A stretch of 55,726 bases of DNA from Acetobacteraceae bacterium (GCA_031291725.1 JARLIM010000038.1:1-55726), one strand, 5' to 3'; shown: positions 29,319 through 38,576, counted from the first letter of the stretch. The notes: generated from the letters alone by a model not told the origin. Translations and numbers: made by a program.

Positions 29319-30191
29319 ATGAGCGGAGAAATCGCGATCGTCACCGGCGGTTTGCGTGGGTTGGGCCGCGCGATGGCGCTCGGTCTGTTGCACAGCGGGC
29401 GGCGCGTGGTGGCGTGTGGGCATATCGAGAGCGATATTCCCGACATGATCCAGGCGGCGGGGGCGCAGGCGGAGCATCTGCATTGCCTCGCCCTCGACCT
29501 GCGCAAGCCAGCGGCCTGCGATCGGCTGATCGCCGAAACCCAGGCACGCTTTGGCGGGATCGACATCCTGGTCAACAATGCCGGGCTCACCTTCACCTAT
29601 TTCGACCCGGATCGCTTCACCAAGGGGCCGAAAATGTCGTGGGAGCTGACGGATGAGCAGGTGCAGACCACGATGGACACCAATTACATGGTGGCCGATC
29701 AACTCACGCGAAGGGTGATCCCCATCCTGCTCCAGCGCGGCTGGGGCCGCGTGGTGAACGTGACGACCAAGCTGGACACGATGAACCGCCCCGGCTCGAT
29801 CCCCTATGGCTCGTCCAAGGCCGCCCTGGAAATGGCGAGCGAGATTTGGGGCAAGGAACTGGCGAAAGTCGGTGTGGCCGGTGTCACCTGCAACATCGTC
29901 AATCCGGGGGCAGGTGCCAACACGCCGGGCATGTCGCCGGTAATGCGCGAATTATCGGCCGTCGGTAAGGGGATCTTTCTCATCGAAGCGGAGGCGATGG
30001 TGCCGCCGCTGCTGTTTGTCTGCTCGCGTGAGGCAGACCGCGTGAATGGCTACCGCTTCGATGCAACGACGTGGGATTGCACGATTCCGCCCGCCGCGAG
30101 CGCGGTCAGGACCGGGCGCAAATCTGGCTTCCAGATGTTCCCGCTGTCGGATTGCTATTCAGATGTCGTCGATAAATCCACACTCACATAG
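29319..30191 (+). CDS. SDR-family NAD(P)-dependent oxidoreductase
   Basis: A 290-residue Rossmann-fold dehydrogenase/reductase. The cofactor motif TGGLRGLG lies at residues 9-16, NNAG is near residue 86, and the catalytic pair is YGSSKAALE with Tyr and Lys. The C-terminal extension has PGAGANTPGMSPV. It follows the binding-protein gene by 6 bp, so it belongs to the import operon. It probably oxidises an alcohol or reduces a ketone made by the pathway. Confidence 0.88.
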   Translation: MSGEIAIVTGGLRGLGRAMALGLLHSGRRVVACGHIESDIPDMIQAAGAQAEHLHCLALDLRKPAACDRLIAETQARFGGIDILVNNAGLTFTYFDPDRFTKGPKMSWELTDEQVQTTMDTNYMVADQLTRRVIPILLQRGWGRVVNVTTKLDTMNRPGSIPYGSSKAALEMASEIWGKELAKVGVAGVTCNIVNPGAGANTPGMSPVMRELSAVGKGIFLIEAEAMVPPLLFVCSREADRVNGYRFDATTWDCTIPPAASAVRTGRKSGFQMFPLSDCYSDVVDKSTLT

Positions 30192-30208
30192 AATACGGAG
30201 ACATTACA

Positions 30209-30994
30209 ATGGATTGGAACCCGAAGCCGCTCAACCCCGACGATGTCACCCTCCACCGCCGAGGCAAGGGTGCGCCGCTGGTGCTGATCCACTGCCTCGG
30301 CATGGATTGGCAGTTCTGGGATGTGCTGGAGCCACTCTGCGATCAGTTCGAACTGATCACCTACTCCCTGCCCGGCCATCACGACACGAAGCTACCCGCT
30401 GGCCAATATGGTGAGGCGGAGTTGACCGCGCAGTTGAAGGCGCTGTTGGATCGCGAAGGCATCAAGAAGGCGCATTTTGCCGGCATCTCAATGGGCGGCT
30501 CGATGGTGCAGCATTTTGCCGGCACCTATCCCGAGATGGTCGAGCGCGCAATCCTGTGCGACTGCTCGCCACGCTACACCGAGGAAGCCCGCGCGAATTG
30601 GCCGGTGCGCGCCAATGCGGCGCGGCAGAACGGGGTGGCGAGCCTGATCCCGTTCCTGGAAAAAGTGTTCTTCACCGATGAATCATTGGCCGAAAACGGC
30701 CCGAATGTGCGCTTCGTGAAGGAAAAATGGGCGTCCTGCTCGGCGGAAGGCTATGCGCTGGCCTGCGAAATGCTGGCGATGCTCGATGCGCGCGAACAGG
30801 CCGAACGGATGACCATGCCCACGCTGATCATGCTCGGCTCCAATGAAGGCCAGGCCTTCAAGGATGCGGCGGTGTGGATGAACGCCCATATTCCAGGCTC
30901 GATGGGCGTGGTGGAAGTGCCCAATGCCGGGCATGCCTCGGTGCGCGAGCGCCCGGAATTCGCGGTGGCGCAGTTCCGTCAATTCCTGAGCTGA
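30209..30994 (+). CDS. Alpha/beta hydrolase, PcaD-like
   Basis: A 261-residue alpha/beta hydrolase. The oxyanion segment is LIHCLGMDWQFWD, the nucleophile elbow is GISMGGSMVQHFA with Ser near residue 96, the catalytic His is in NAGHASVRERP, and an LIMLGSNEGQAF strand precedes it. The overall look is that of 3-oxoadipate enol-lactonase-type hydrolases. It lies 17 bp after the SDR gene and is the last gene of the operon before a hairpin. A lactone or ester intermediate is a plausible substrate. Confidence 0.84.
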   Translation: MDWNPKPLNPDDVTLHRRGKGAPLVLIHCLGMDWQFWDVLEPLCDQFELITYSLPGHHDTKLPAGQYGEAELTAQLKALLDREGIKKAHFAGISMGGSMVQHFAGTYPEMVERAILCDCSPRYTEEARANWPVRANAARQNGVASLIPFLEKVFFTDESLAENGPNVRFVKEKWASCSAEGYALACEMLAMLDAREQAERMTMPTLIMLGSNEGQAFKDAAVWMNAHIPGSMGVVEVPNAGHASVRERPEFAVAQFRQFLS

Positions 30995-31003
30995 AACAGG
31001 TGA

Positions 31004-31035
31004 CCGCCATTGCGAGGCGCCTCTCGCAATGGCGG
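31004..31035. terminator. Hairpin between convergent genes
   Basis: The arms CCGCCATTGCGAG (31004-31016) and CTCGCAATGGCGG (31023-31035) are perfectly complementary with a 6-base loop. It separates the hydrolase gene and the convergent repeat-protein gene, ending one base before the latter's stop. No T-run is seen on either side, so termination strength is uncertain. Confidence 0.6.
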
Positions 31036-31036
31036 T

Positions 31037-34000
31037 TCAGCCCATCAAACTGCCACTGGCCAACAGGCTCGCCATCGTCGCCCCATGGCCTGCACCATGC
31101 AGGGTGGCCACCAGCATGGTCGAGGCATGCGGGTCGGTGACGTAGATGTCCAATGCCTGCGCATCATGCTGATCGGTCACAGCCGTAAAGGCGGACACCG
31201 AAACCCCGAGCAGGCTTTCCAGCGGCATCACATCCAGCACATCGCCCATGGCGGCGTTGAAATGCAGCACATCGATCCCGCCTGCCGTAATGAGTGCGGT
31301 TGCAACATATGTGTTGCCATATCCACCCGAAACCGTCGTCAGCCCCGCACCCGCGAGCACCGTGTTGTTCCAGCCGGACAGCGATATTGTGCTGGAGCCG
31401 CCCGAGGTGGTGATCACGTTGTCATTGCCGCCCGCGAAAATGCTGTTCGTGCCGGTGCCAACGCTGACGGTGGCATAGCCGGAACCCGCCTGGATATTGC
31501 TATCGCCGTCGCCGGTGGCGATGCTGTTATAGGCGCCTTCGGCGGTGATCGTCTGATTGCCCGCGCCGGTGACGATGGTGGTCGTGCCTTGCGTGCCGGA
31601 AATCGTGTTGTTGCCATCCACGATGCTGATGTTGTCGCCCGTCCCCGACAGCACCAGCGTGTTGCCGCCCGCGCCCAGATCGAAGGTGGAACCGCCCATA
31701 TCGCCCGAAATCGAGAACCCGCCTGCGGCACTGCTGACATTGTTGTTGTAGCCAAACAGATGCAGCGTGTTCGTGGTGCTCAACAGCGTCACGTCCTGCC
31801 CGCCGGTCGTCTCGACGATATTGGGCTGAATCGGCGGCGGCGGGTTGAGCGGGCCGATGGTGACAAGCAAGCCGCCATGCCCATCGGACACACCGCTCAG
31901 CCCATCCCCGCTCGGCGGGGTAAAGGTGGCAACCACCTCGCCATCCGGCAAATGCGCCGTCCACACGCCGTTCACCAGACCAAATTGGCCGCCAAAGCCA
32001 GTCAGATCGATGCTGTCACCGGCACCGAAGCTGCTCGTCAGAGTGAAGCTGGCCAGACCGACGACGCCTGAGACGATGTAGCTGCCGCCGCCCAGCGTGA
32101 AGGCGTTGTTATAGCCCACCGCCATGATCCGGTCCGCGCCACCGCTGATCGACACCGTGGCATTGCCCACCCCGGTGCTGATGACGTTATCGCCATCGCC
32201 GACTGTGATCGTATTGCCGTAGCCGCTGGCGGCGATGGTGTTGTTGCCGTTGCCGGCGACGATATCGGCATAACCCACACCGGCATTGATGGTGTTGTCG
32301 CCGTCGCCCAGCACCACGCTGTTGGTGTAGCCGCCCAGCGTGATCGTGTTGTTGCCGTCCAGCAGGGATACGGCGGAATTGCTGACAAATCCGCGCACCA
32401 CATTGCTGCCATTGCCGTCGCTGACGGTCACATTGGCGTCGGCCAACCCGGCATTGACCACGTCATTGCCGCCACCGGCGATGATGGTGTTGTCATAGCC
32501 ATAGGCGGTGATGGTGGTGTTGTTGGTCGTGCTGACAACCGTGTCATACCCGGTGGCTGCGCCAAAGACAGCGCTGCCATTGGTCAGCGAGGCCACGGGC
32601 GGCGGTACGATATAGCTGACATTGCCAGCCTCACCCTGCAAGTTCACCACCGTGTTCACATGCGCCACCGCCACGTTGACGGTGCCGGTGGATATATCGC
32701 CGCGCTGGTTCTCCACCGTGTAGGTGAAGCTGTCATTCATCGCCGTGGTCGGGGCGGAATAGACGATGCTGCCATTGCTGTTCAGCACGACATCGGGGCC
32801 GGAGACCGAGATGATCGTGTCCGTGTCGCCCGTAAGACCCGGCGTGATGAGGCTGTTCACATAGGCGGTCTCGTCCACCGAATAGCCCGCCTGCACATCG
32901 ATCAGCCCGGTCTGGGTAATCGGGCCGGGATCGATCTTCACATCGACGGTGCCGGTGGCGGCGTCTCCATATTGGTCGGTGACGGTGTAGGTGAAGCTGT
33001 CCGTGCCGCTGCCCTGCGACGTGTAGACCACCTGCCCGCCCACCAGCGCCACATTGGCACCGCTGACGGCGACGATCGTGTCGGTCTCACCCGGCGCGCC
33101 CTGGGTGATCAGGCTCTCGACATAGGCCGTCATGTCGATGGTCTGGTGCGGGTCCACCGCCTGCGTGCCGAAGCCTGCACCCGGGCCGGGATCGACGGCC
33201 ACAGTCACCGAACCGCTGGCAAGATCGCCATATTGGTCAGTGACGGTGTAGCCGAAGCTGTCGGAATTGCCGCTGTTGGGCGCTGTGTAGGTGATCGCGC
33301 CATTCTTCAACACCGCATCGCCCGAGACCGCGGTGATCGTCTCGCTGTCACCGGCCAGCCCAGGCGTGACCAGTGCATCGACCAGAGCCGTCACATTCAC
33401 ACTTTGCCCATGCCCCACCGTCAGCGCAGCATTGGCAGCATGCGGGCCGGGATCGAGGGTGACATCGACGATACCGGTGCTGGTCTGACCGAGTTGGTCG
33501 GTGACGGTATAGGTGAAGCTGTCACTGCCGCCAGCGGTCGGCGCCAAGTAGGCGACATTGCCGCCGCTGCCGAGCGTGGCATGGCCAGAGACGGCGGTGA
33601 TCGTCTCGGTATCGCCCACCAACCCCTTGCCGATCAGACTGTCCAGCAGCGCGGTGACATCGAGGCTTTGACCGTAACCGATGACAAAGCTGCTGTCGCC
33701 GGCGGTCGGGCCGCCATCGATGGCAATTGCGATCGTGCCGGTGGCGGATTGGCCAAGTGCGTTCTGCACCGTGTAGCTGAAGCTGTCGCTGCCGCCGCCA
33801 GTGCCCGCCGCATATGAGACCACGCCGCCACCCAGCGACACCGCAGCGCTGCCCGAAACAGCCGTGATGATATCGCCTTCGCCCGAGGCACCTTGGGCGA
33901 TCAGCGCATCGATCAGGCTGGTCATGTTGGTGACAACCCCATGCGCCACAATGACATTGCCCGAGGCAGCAACCGGGCCGCTATCGGTGGCCACTGTGAG

Positions 34001-35515
34001 CACCGCCGACATCGCCGATGCCGTGCCCGCGGCATCGATCGCCTGCGCCTGGATATGGTGGTCGCCGGCGGTCAGCGGGCTGGTTTCGGTGAAGCTCCAC
34101 GCACCGGAGGCATCGGCGGTCAGGCTGGCGATGTCGGTGGCGCCGTCCCACAGAATAACCGCATCGCCCGCCTCGGCATGGCCGCTGAGCGTGATGGTGC
34201 GGCCCAGCGCCACAATATCGTTGCCCGCCAAGGCGACGCCGGGCGACGCGACGGTCAGACCGCTGGGGGCAGCGGGCATGTGCGTGTCGAGTGTGAAAGC
34301 GACATTGGCAGCGCCGGTATTGCCCGCCGCATCGGTATCGCTCACCGTCAGGTTATAGGCACCATCCGCCAGTCCAACCGGTGTCGCCGTCCAGATACCC
34401 GTCGCATTGGCCACAGCCGTGCCCACCTGCACAGCGCCATTGCGGATCACCACCGTGGCGTTCGCATCCGCCGTGCCGGTCAGTCGATCGTCGCTCGTCA
34501 CCGGAGCGGCGATGTTGCCGCCGGTGTTGTTCAGCAAGGATGCAGTCACGTCGGGTGTGTGGGTGTCGAGCGTGAAAGCCAGCGTGGCGGTGCCGGTATT
34601 GCCCGCCGCATCGGTCTCGCTGGCGGTGAGCGTGGTGCTGCCATCGGCAAGGCTGGGCGTGAAGCTCCACTGCCCATGTGCATCGGGCGTGACGCTGGCC
34701 AGTATTGTGGTGCCATTGCGGATCACCACCTGCGCCCCCACCTCCGCCGTGCCCACCAGCGCATCGTTAGAGGTGATGTGGTCGGATGCACTCACCCCGG
34801 TGTCATCGGCCAAGGCCATCGTCACCACTGGGGCGATGGTGTCGAGCGTGTCGGTGATGCTGTTCGACGTCGCCGTGCCAGCGGCATTGGTGTCCTGGGC
34901 CACCAGCACATTGGCACCTTGGCTCGGCAGCGCGACGCTGGCCGACCACGACCCATCGGCACCCACCACAGCCGAGGCCAAGGCTGCGGTGCCGCCATTG
35001 TCATAGAGATAGACCGTGGTGCCGGCATCGTCGACATCAACCGTGCCGGTGATCGTCTGCTGCGCCTGATTGGTCAGCACGCTTGCCGAGGTGATCGTGA
35101 TGGTCGGCGCGGTTGGCACGAAATGGATGAACAGATTCAGAACCGTGGACGGGCTGTAATTCATCGCCGCCCAATTGACCGACAGCGTGTCGGCGGTGGT
35201 GCTGATATCCGTTGCGACGAAATTGCTGTTGGTGCTGTAGGTGACAGAGGCGATTGCCGCAACGTCGGACGGCCCGGTGATCACGAAGCCGTTGAACTGC
35301 CCCCAATATGCCCAGACATTGGCGGTGTTGAAGGAAAACGACAGCTCTTCGACATTGGATGAGACGCGGCTGAAGGCGATCGAGAAATCGGATTCAAACT
35401 GCGCCACCGCCCCGGACGTCGCCAGGAAAGCTGTGTCGCCGCCAATCGCCGACTGCAGCGTGGGGAAATAATACCCCATCGTCAGCGACTGATTGTTCCA
35501 TGAGGAAGCCGACAT
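31037..35515 (-). CDS. Giant Ig-like/cadherin-like repeat surface protein
   Basis: A 1492-residue extracellular protein without an N-terminal signal peptide. Residues 1-130 are a unique globular region. Residues about 135-510 hold four Ig-like repeats sharing GTAD-x-A-TVVIRNG and DAAGNTG words. Residues about 510-985 hold five repeats of the SDSFTYTVTDQYGD...GTVDV type, joined by DPGP linkers. Residues about 1010-1190 and 1275-1420 hold Gly/Asn/Asp-rich NNTI...GDGDN repeats like degenerate RTX or beta-roll units. The end (IDVLHFNAAMGDVLDVMPLE...) resembles type I secretion targets. A biofilm adhesin exported by a type I system fits, but no such system is encoded nearby. Confidence 0.8.
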   Translation of the reverse strand: MSASSWNNQSLTMGYYFPTLQSAIGGDTAFLATSGAVAQFESDFSIAFSRVSSNVEELSFSFNTANVWAYWGQFNGFVITGPSDVAAIASVTYSTNSNFVATDISTTADTLSVNWAAMNYSPSTVLNLFIHFVPTAPTITITSASVLTNQAQQTITGTVDVDDAGTTVYLYDNGGTAALASAVVGADGSWSASVALPSQGANVLVAQDTNAAGTATSNSITDTLDTIAPVVTMALADDTGVSASDHITSNDALVGTAEVGAQVVIRNGTTILASVTPDAHGQWSFTPSLADGSTTLTASETDAAGNTGTATLAFTLDTHTPDVTASLLNNTGGNIAAPVTSDDRLTGTADANATVVIRNGAVQVGTAVANATGIWTATPVGLADGAYNLTVSDTDAAGNTGAANVAFTLDTHMPAAPSGLTVASPGVALAGNDIVALGRTITLSGHAEAGDAVILWDGATDIASLTADASGAWSFTETSPLTAGDHHIQAQAIDAAGTASAMSAVLTVATDSGPVAASGNVIVAHGVVTNMTSLIDALIAQGASGEGDIITAVSGSAAVSLGGGVVSYAAGTGGGSDSFSYTVQNALGQSATGTIAIAIDGGPTAGDSSFVIGYGQSLDVTALLDSLIGKGLVGDTETITAVSGHATLGSGGNVAYLAPTAGGSDSFTYTVTDQLGQTSTGIVDVTLDPGPHAANAALTVGHGQSVNVTALVDALVTPGLAGDSETITAVSGDAVLKNGAITYTAPNSGNSDSFGYTVTDQYGDLASGSVTVAVDPGPGAGFGTQAVDPHQTIDMTAYVESLITQGAPGETDTIVAVSGANVALVGGQVVYTSQGSGTDSFTYTVTDQYGDAATGTVDVKIDPGPITQTGLIDVQAGYSVDETAYVNSLITPGLTGDTDTIISVSGPDVVLNSNGSIVYSAPTTAMNDSFTYTVENQRGDISTGTVNVAVAHVNTVVNLQGEAGNVSYIVPPPVASLTNGSAVFGAATGYDTVVSTTNNTTITAYGYDNTIIAGGGNDVVNAGLADANVTVSDGNGSNVVRGFVSNSAVSLLDGNNTITLGGYTNSVVLGDGDNTINAGVGYADIVAGNGNNTIAASGYGNTITVGDGDNVISTGVGNATVSISGGADRIMAVGYNNAFTLGGGSYIVSGVVGLASFTLTSSFGAGDSIDLTGFGGQFGLVNGVWTAHLPDGEVVATFTPPSGDGLSGVSDGHGGLLVTIGPLNPPPPIQPNIVETTGGQDVTLLSTTNTLHLFGYNNNVSSAAGGFSISGDMGGSTFDLGAGGNTLVLSGTGDNISIVDGNNTISGTQGTTTIVTGAGNQTITAEGAYNSIATGDGDSNIQAGSGYATVSVGTGTNSIFAGGNDNVITTSGGSSTISLSGWNNTVLAGAGLTTVSGGYGNTYVATALITAGGIDVLHFNAAMGDVLDVMPLESLLGVSVSAFTAVTDQHDAQALDIYVTDPHASTMLVATLHGAGHGATMASLLASGSLMG

Positions 35516-35647
35516 GCAATTTTCCCAGCGCCGCGCACCGGATTCATCGCCGAAGGCGGCTTAAGTTATCGCGACATCGCCTTCTACGGCAGCAAATCTA
35601 ACAATGCTTCCACATATCTGATGATGGAATTCGAATCTCATGCAAAA

Positions 35648-35661
35648 ATGATCGAAATCAT
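35648..35661. promoter_or_regulatory. FNR/CRP-like palindrome upstream of the repeat-protein gene
   Basis: The palindrome ATGATCGAAATCAT contains TGAT-N4-ATCA and differs from the FNR consensus TTGAT-N4-ATCAA only at the outermost positions. It lies 133 bp upstream of the 1492-residue gene, in an AT-rich promoter-like gap. On the minus strand its spacer reads TTCG, the same as in the perfect box at hemA. Function is inferred. Confidence 0.35.
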
Positions 35662-35770
35662 ACATATTTCATGAATAAAAACGATACAGATCGACACATC
35701 ATCGCCAACCGCCATCCCATGCTGCGCGGTGCGCATGTGGGGGGGCGATCAGGGCGTAAGCGTGTTGCGA

Positions 35771-36361
35771 TCAGCCGGGATGCACGATGCCCATGAAGCG
35801 GGCCATCTGTGCCGCGCACACGGCCAGGGCCTGCTGGCCATCAAGGCCAAGACGGCCGAGGGTGTGGCGGATATGGGTGCGCAGCGTCGCCTCTTTCAAG
35901 CCAAGCTCACGCGCGATATCAGGAACATTCATCCCACGTGCCAGCAGGGCGGCCACACGTGCCTGCGCCACTGTGATGCCCATTGCCCGTGCAAGGGCTG
36001 CGGCATCGTCGGTGCGGGGCACCAGATCTTCGATTTCACACAGCACCGGCCCATTTGGATCGTCCCCCACAGCCGCCAGACGCATCACAAGGATGGGGCG
36101 GCCGGAGCGCGATGCGAGCGTGACATAAGACGGCTTGCGACGGGAATGCGAGGCCGTGTGCAAGGCCGCATCGAAGCGCAGCGCCTCGTCATTGCGGCGC
36201 AGGCGAACTTGGTCATAGGTCAATCCGAACACCGGATGTTCGTTGATAATCCGTGCAGCCGGGCCGTTCTTGCCCAGAATGACACCCGCGCGGTCAATCA
36301 AAATGGCCGGAGCACCATATGCCGCAAGGATTTCCCGGCTCTCCCAGGAATCGGAACCCAT
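35771..36361 (-). CDS. PAS-LuxR transcriptional regulator
   Basis: A 196-residue regulator with a PAS-like N-terminal half (APAILIDRAGVILGKNGPAA near residues 15-36) and a C-terminal LuxR-type helix-turn-helix (about 125-185: ITVAQARVAALLARGMNVPD, then LGLKEATLRTHIRHTLGRLG). It has no receiver domain. It is clearly paralogous to the protein at 52334-52990, sharing LRTH-x-R, GQQ-x-LA-x-C and MARF-x-G near the C-terminus. It lies upstream of the giant repeat gene in the same direction (255 bp gap), so it probably controls that gene. Confidence 0.8.
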   Translation of the reverse strand: MGSDSWESREILAAYGAPAILIDRAGVILGKNGPAARIINEHPVFGLTYDQVRLRRNDEALRFDAALHTASHSRRKPSYVTLASRSGRPILVMRLAAVGDDPNGPVLCEIEDLVPRTDDAAALARAMGITVAQARVAALLARGMNVPDIARELGLKEATLRTHIRHTLGRLGLDGQQALAVCAAQMARFMGIVHPG

Positions 36362-36535
36362 GACCGCCTCACCCGCCCCTCAACACCAGCCGCATTGTGC
36401 GTCCGGCCGAAGGATCTGCTTTTGCGTGACCCGATCCCGTGGCATCGTCACTCCAGCACACCCGGACAGTTTCCTGTCGTTTCAAAGGCACGCTGAACTT
36501 TGCAACTCGCTCACGAAATCACTGCGATAGAGCAC

Positions 36536-36549
36536 TGATCTAGGTCACG
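36536..36549. promoter_or_regulatory. Weak FNR/CRP-like palindrome
   Basis: CTGATCTAGGTCAC has the core TGA-N6-TCA and matches seven of ten defined FNR consensus positions. It is 175 bp upstream of the PAS-LuxR gene and 98 bp beyond the ccmI 3' end. Listed only because two better sites occur in the same region. Confidence 0.2.
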
Positions 36550-36639
36550 TCATCCGCGTCGTGCAACATCACAATTTCTTGTGGTGTCAGAAACTTGAGT
36601 TGCTGCACGATTCGCGGATGTGGCGGGCAATAGAGGCGA

Positions 36640-38109
36640 TTATTGTTTGGCGGGCGGCTTGCCGAGTTGATCGATGGCAGTCTGAACCATCTGTCTGTCC
36701 TGGCTGCCCTCGTCCAAATCGCCCAACAGCTTCGTCCAACTCACCCGCGCCTGTTCCGGGCGGCCCTCGCGGGCATCGACAATGCCGAGATACCACAGCA
36801 CCTCTGGCGCTTCCGGTGCCACGGCCGAGACTTCATGCAGCAGCGTGACAGCCTTGGGCGGGATGGTGTCCGTGGGGTGCAGCGGTGCGATCATCGCGGC
36901 AACGGCGTCGAGCTTGATCGTTGGATCGTTCGGCTTCAAGCGCGAGGCATGGTCGAATGCATCCACCGCCTTGTCGGTCTTCTCCTGCACCGCATAGGCA
37001 TTGGCAAGTTTCATCCAGCCTTCGAAATCGTTGGGCTCCTTGGCCAGACGGGCGGCAAGCTGGTCGATCATGGTTTGGATCATCTTGTCGCGATCCGCGG
37101 GCGACATGTTGGCGGCAGCCGCCATCTGATCCGGCGTCGGCCCACCGGCACCAGCCTGGGCATCGGCGGCGGATTTGCCGTCTGGCATTTTCGGTGCGTC
37201 GAAGCCGCCGGAGCGGGCGGCATCGGCGATGCGGCGAGAAATTTCCTCGCGCATTTGGTCATCGGCAGGCAGATCACCGGCAAGGCTGACCCAGGCGTCA
37301 ACCGCCTTATGCGCCTCGCCGGCCTGAGAATCGGCCAGGGCGAGATAGAAGCGTGCAACCGCGTTGCCAGGCTCCAATGTCAGCGCGTCTTGGAAGGCGT
37401 CCTTGGCGGGCGGCAGCACGATGCCATCGGCACCCAGGACCAACATTTCACCCAAACCGTCATAGGCCGACGGCACCTTGCGGCCCAGATCGATGGCGCG
37501 GCGATAGGCGTCGGTGGCGCGCTGATAATCACCGATGCGGCTTTCGGTATGGGCATAGAGCTCCCAGCCTTCGGCATTATTCGGCTCCGATTCCAATTTC
37601 TGCCGCAACTTATCCGCCGCCGCCCGATAATCGCCATGACCATCAGGCTTGCCCGCCGCCGGGGCTGCGGTGTCATGCGGTGACGCTGCGGCCGCCGCCT
37701 GCGGTGCGCTCTGCGCCACCGTCTGAGCCTGGGCGGAGGCAATCACATGTGGCACGTCTTCCAGCGTGGGAGCGCCAAGAACGGCGTACAGACCGCCAGC
37801 CCCACCCGCCACCAGCAAGGCCGTCGCCACCGCCAAGCGCGGGCTGCGGCTGGTTTGCATGGGTTGGGCGGCGTCCGCCCGCACGGCGAGCAGCCGGCGT
37901 TGCACTTCCAGTCGCGCCGCATCGGCTTCACCAGCGTCCAGCACGCCACGGGCCAAATCGTTATCAATTTCAGATAGTTGGTCGCGATAGACAGCGCGGT
38001 CGAACTGACCACGTTGAAAATTGGTGCGGCTCGCACGCAGCAACGGCCAGCCCAGCCCAATCAGGGCCAGCAGCACCAACGCCACGCATGAAATCGTCAG
38101 AGTGATCAC
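36640..38109 (-). CDS. ccmI: Cytochrome c biogenesis protein CcmI
   Basis: A 489-residue inner-membrane protein that presents apocytochrome c to the heme-ligation complex. Two N-terminal helices (about 3-22 and 95-115) flank a cytoplasmic loop with DRAVYRDQLSEIDNDLARGV, the CcmI signature. The C-terminal periplasmic part has TPR repeats (WELYAHTESRIGDYQRATDA, then FEGWMKLANAYAVQEKTDKA). It overlaps ccmH by 4 bp and is the last gene of the hemA-ccm unit. The length is above that of many CcmI proteins, because of an Ala/Pro/Asp-rich linker around residues 125-150. Confidence 0.9.
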   Translation of the reverse strand: MITLTISCVALVLLALIGLGWPLLRASRTNFQRGQFDRAVYRDQLSEIDNDLARGVLDAGEADAARLEVQRRLLAVRADAAQPMQTSRSPRLAVATALLVAGGAGGLYAVLGAPTLEDVPHVIASAQAQTVAQSAPQAAAAASPHDTAAPAAGKPDGHGDYRAAADKLRQKLESEPNNAEGWELYAHTESRIGDYQRATDAYRRAIDLGRKVPSAYDGLGEMLVLGADGIVLPPAKDAFQDALTLEPGNAVARFYLALADSQAGEAHKAVDAWVSLAGDLPADDQMREEISRRIADAARSGGFDAPKMPDGKSAADAQAGAGGPTPDQMAAAANMSPADRDKMIQTMIDQLAARLAKEPNDFEGWMKLANAYAVQEKTDKAVDAFDHASRLKPNDPTIKLDAVAAMIAPLHPTDTIPPKAVTLLHEVSAVAPEAPEVLWYLGIVDAREGRPEQARVSWTKLLGDLDEGSQDRQMVQTAIDQLGKPPAKQ

Positions 38110-38576
38110 CGCTCATTCTCCTGCATCAGGGATTGAAGATCCCTACGTTCATCAGCGCTCAGCGGCGCCAGTGTTTCCGGCTCTTTCCGTCGTTGCCGCA
38201 CCCAATATGCCGCCCCGGCCAAGCCCACCAACAGAATGGCGAACGGGCCAAACCACAGCACCGTTGTGGCTGGGTGCAGCGGCGGGTTGAGCAACACGAA
38301 TTCGCCATACCGATCGACAATCGCGCGCACCGCCTGCGCGTCGGTATCCCCCGCCGTCAGCCGTTCGCGCAGCAGAACCCGGATGTCGTGCGCCAAGCCC
38401 GCATTGGATTCGTCGATCGTCTCATTCTGGCAGACCAGACAGCGCAACGATGCACTCAATGTGCGCGCGCGGGCTTCCAGTGCCGGATCGGCAAGGCGTT
38501 CGCCGGGTTCCACCGCATAGCCCCTGCCGGCCATCAGCAGCAAAGCGAGCAGAAAAAATATCCGCGCCAACATCAC
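38106..38576 (-). CDS. ccmH: Cytochrome c-type biogenesis protein CcmH
   Basis: A 156-residue protein with a cleavable signal peptide, one C-terminal transmembrane helix (about 104-124) and the thioredox motif LRCLVCQNETIDESNA in which the Cys-x-x-Cys pair reduces apocytochrome or CcmG. It acts in the periplasm in System I heme ligation. The gene overlaps both ccmG and ccmI by 4 bp. The length is typical of alphaproteobacterial CcmH (the CcmI part is separate). Confidence 0.93.
   Translation of the reverse strand: MMLARIFFLLALLLMAGRGYAVEPGERLADPALEARARTLSASLRCLVCQNETIDESNAGLAHDIRVLLRERLTAGDTDAQAVRAIVDRYGEFVLLNPPLHPATTVLWFGPFAILLVGLAGAAYWVRQRRKEPETLAPLSADERRDLQSLMQENER

Noticed and set aside
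32660..35362. Open frames on the plus strand over the 1492-residue gene
   Set aside because: They mirror the repeats of the real gene and have no independent motifs.
31037..35515. Repeats considered as a possible CRISPR array
   Set aside because: The repetition is at protein level in a single open frame, with no short direct repeats and unique spacers of constant length.
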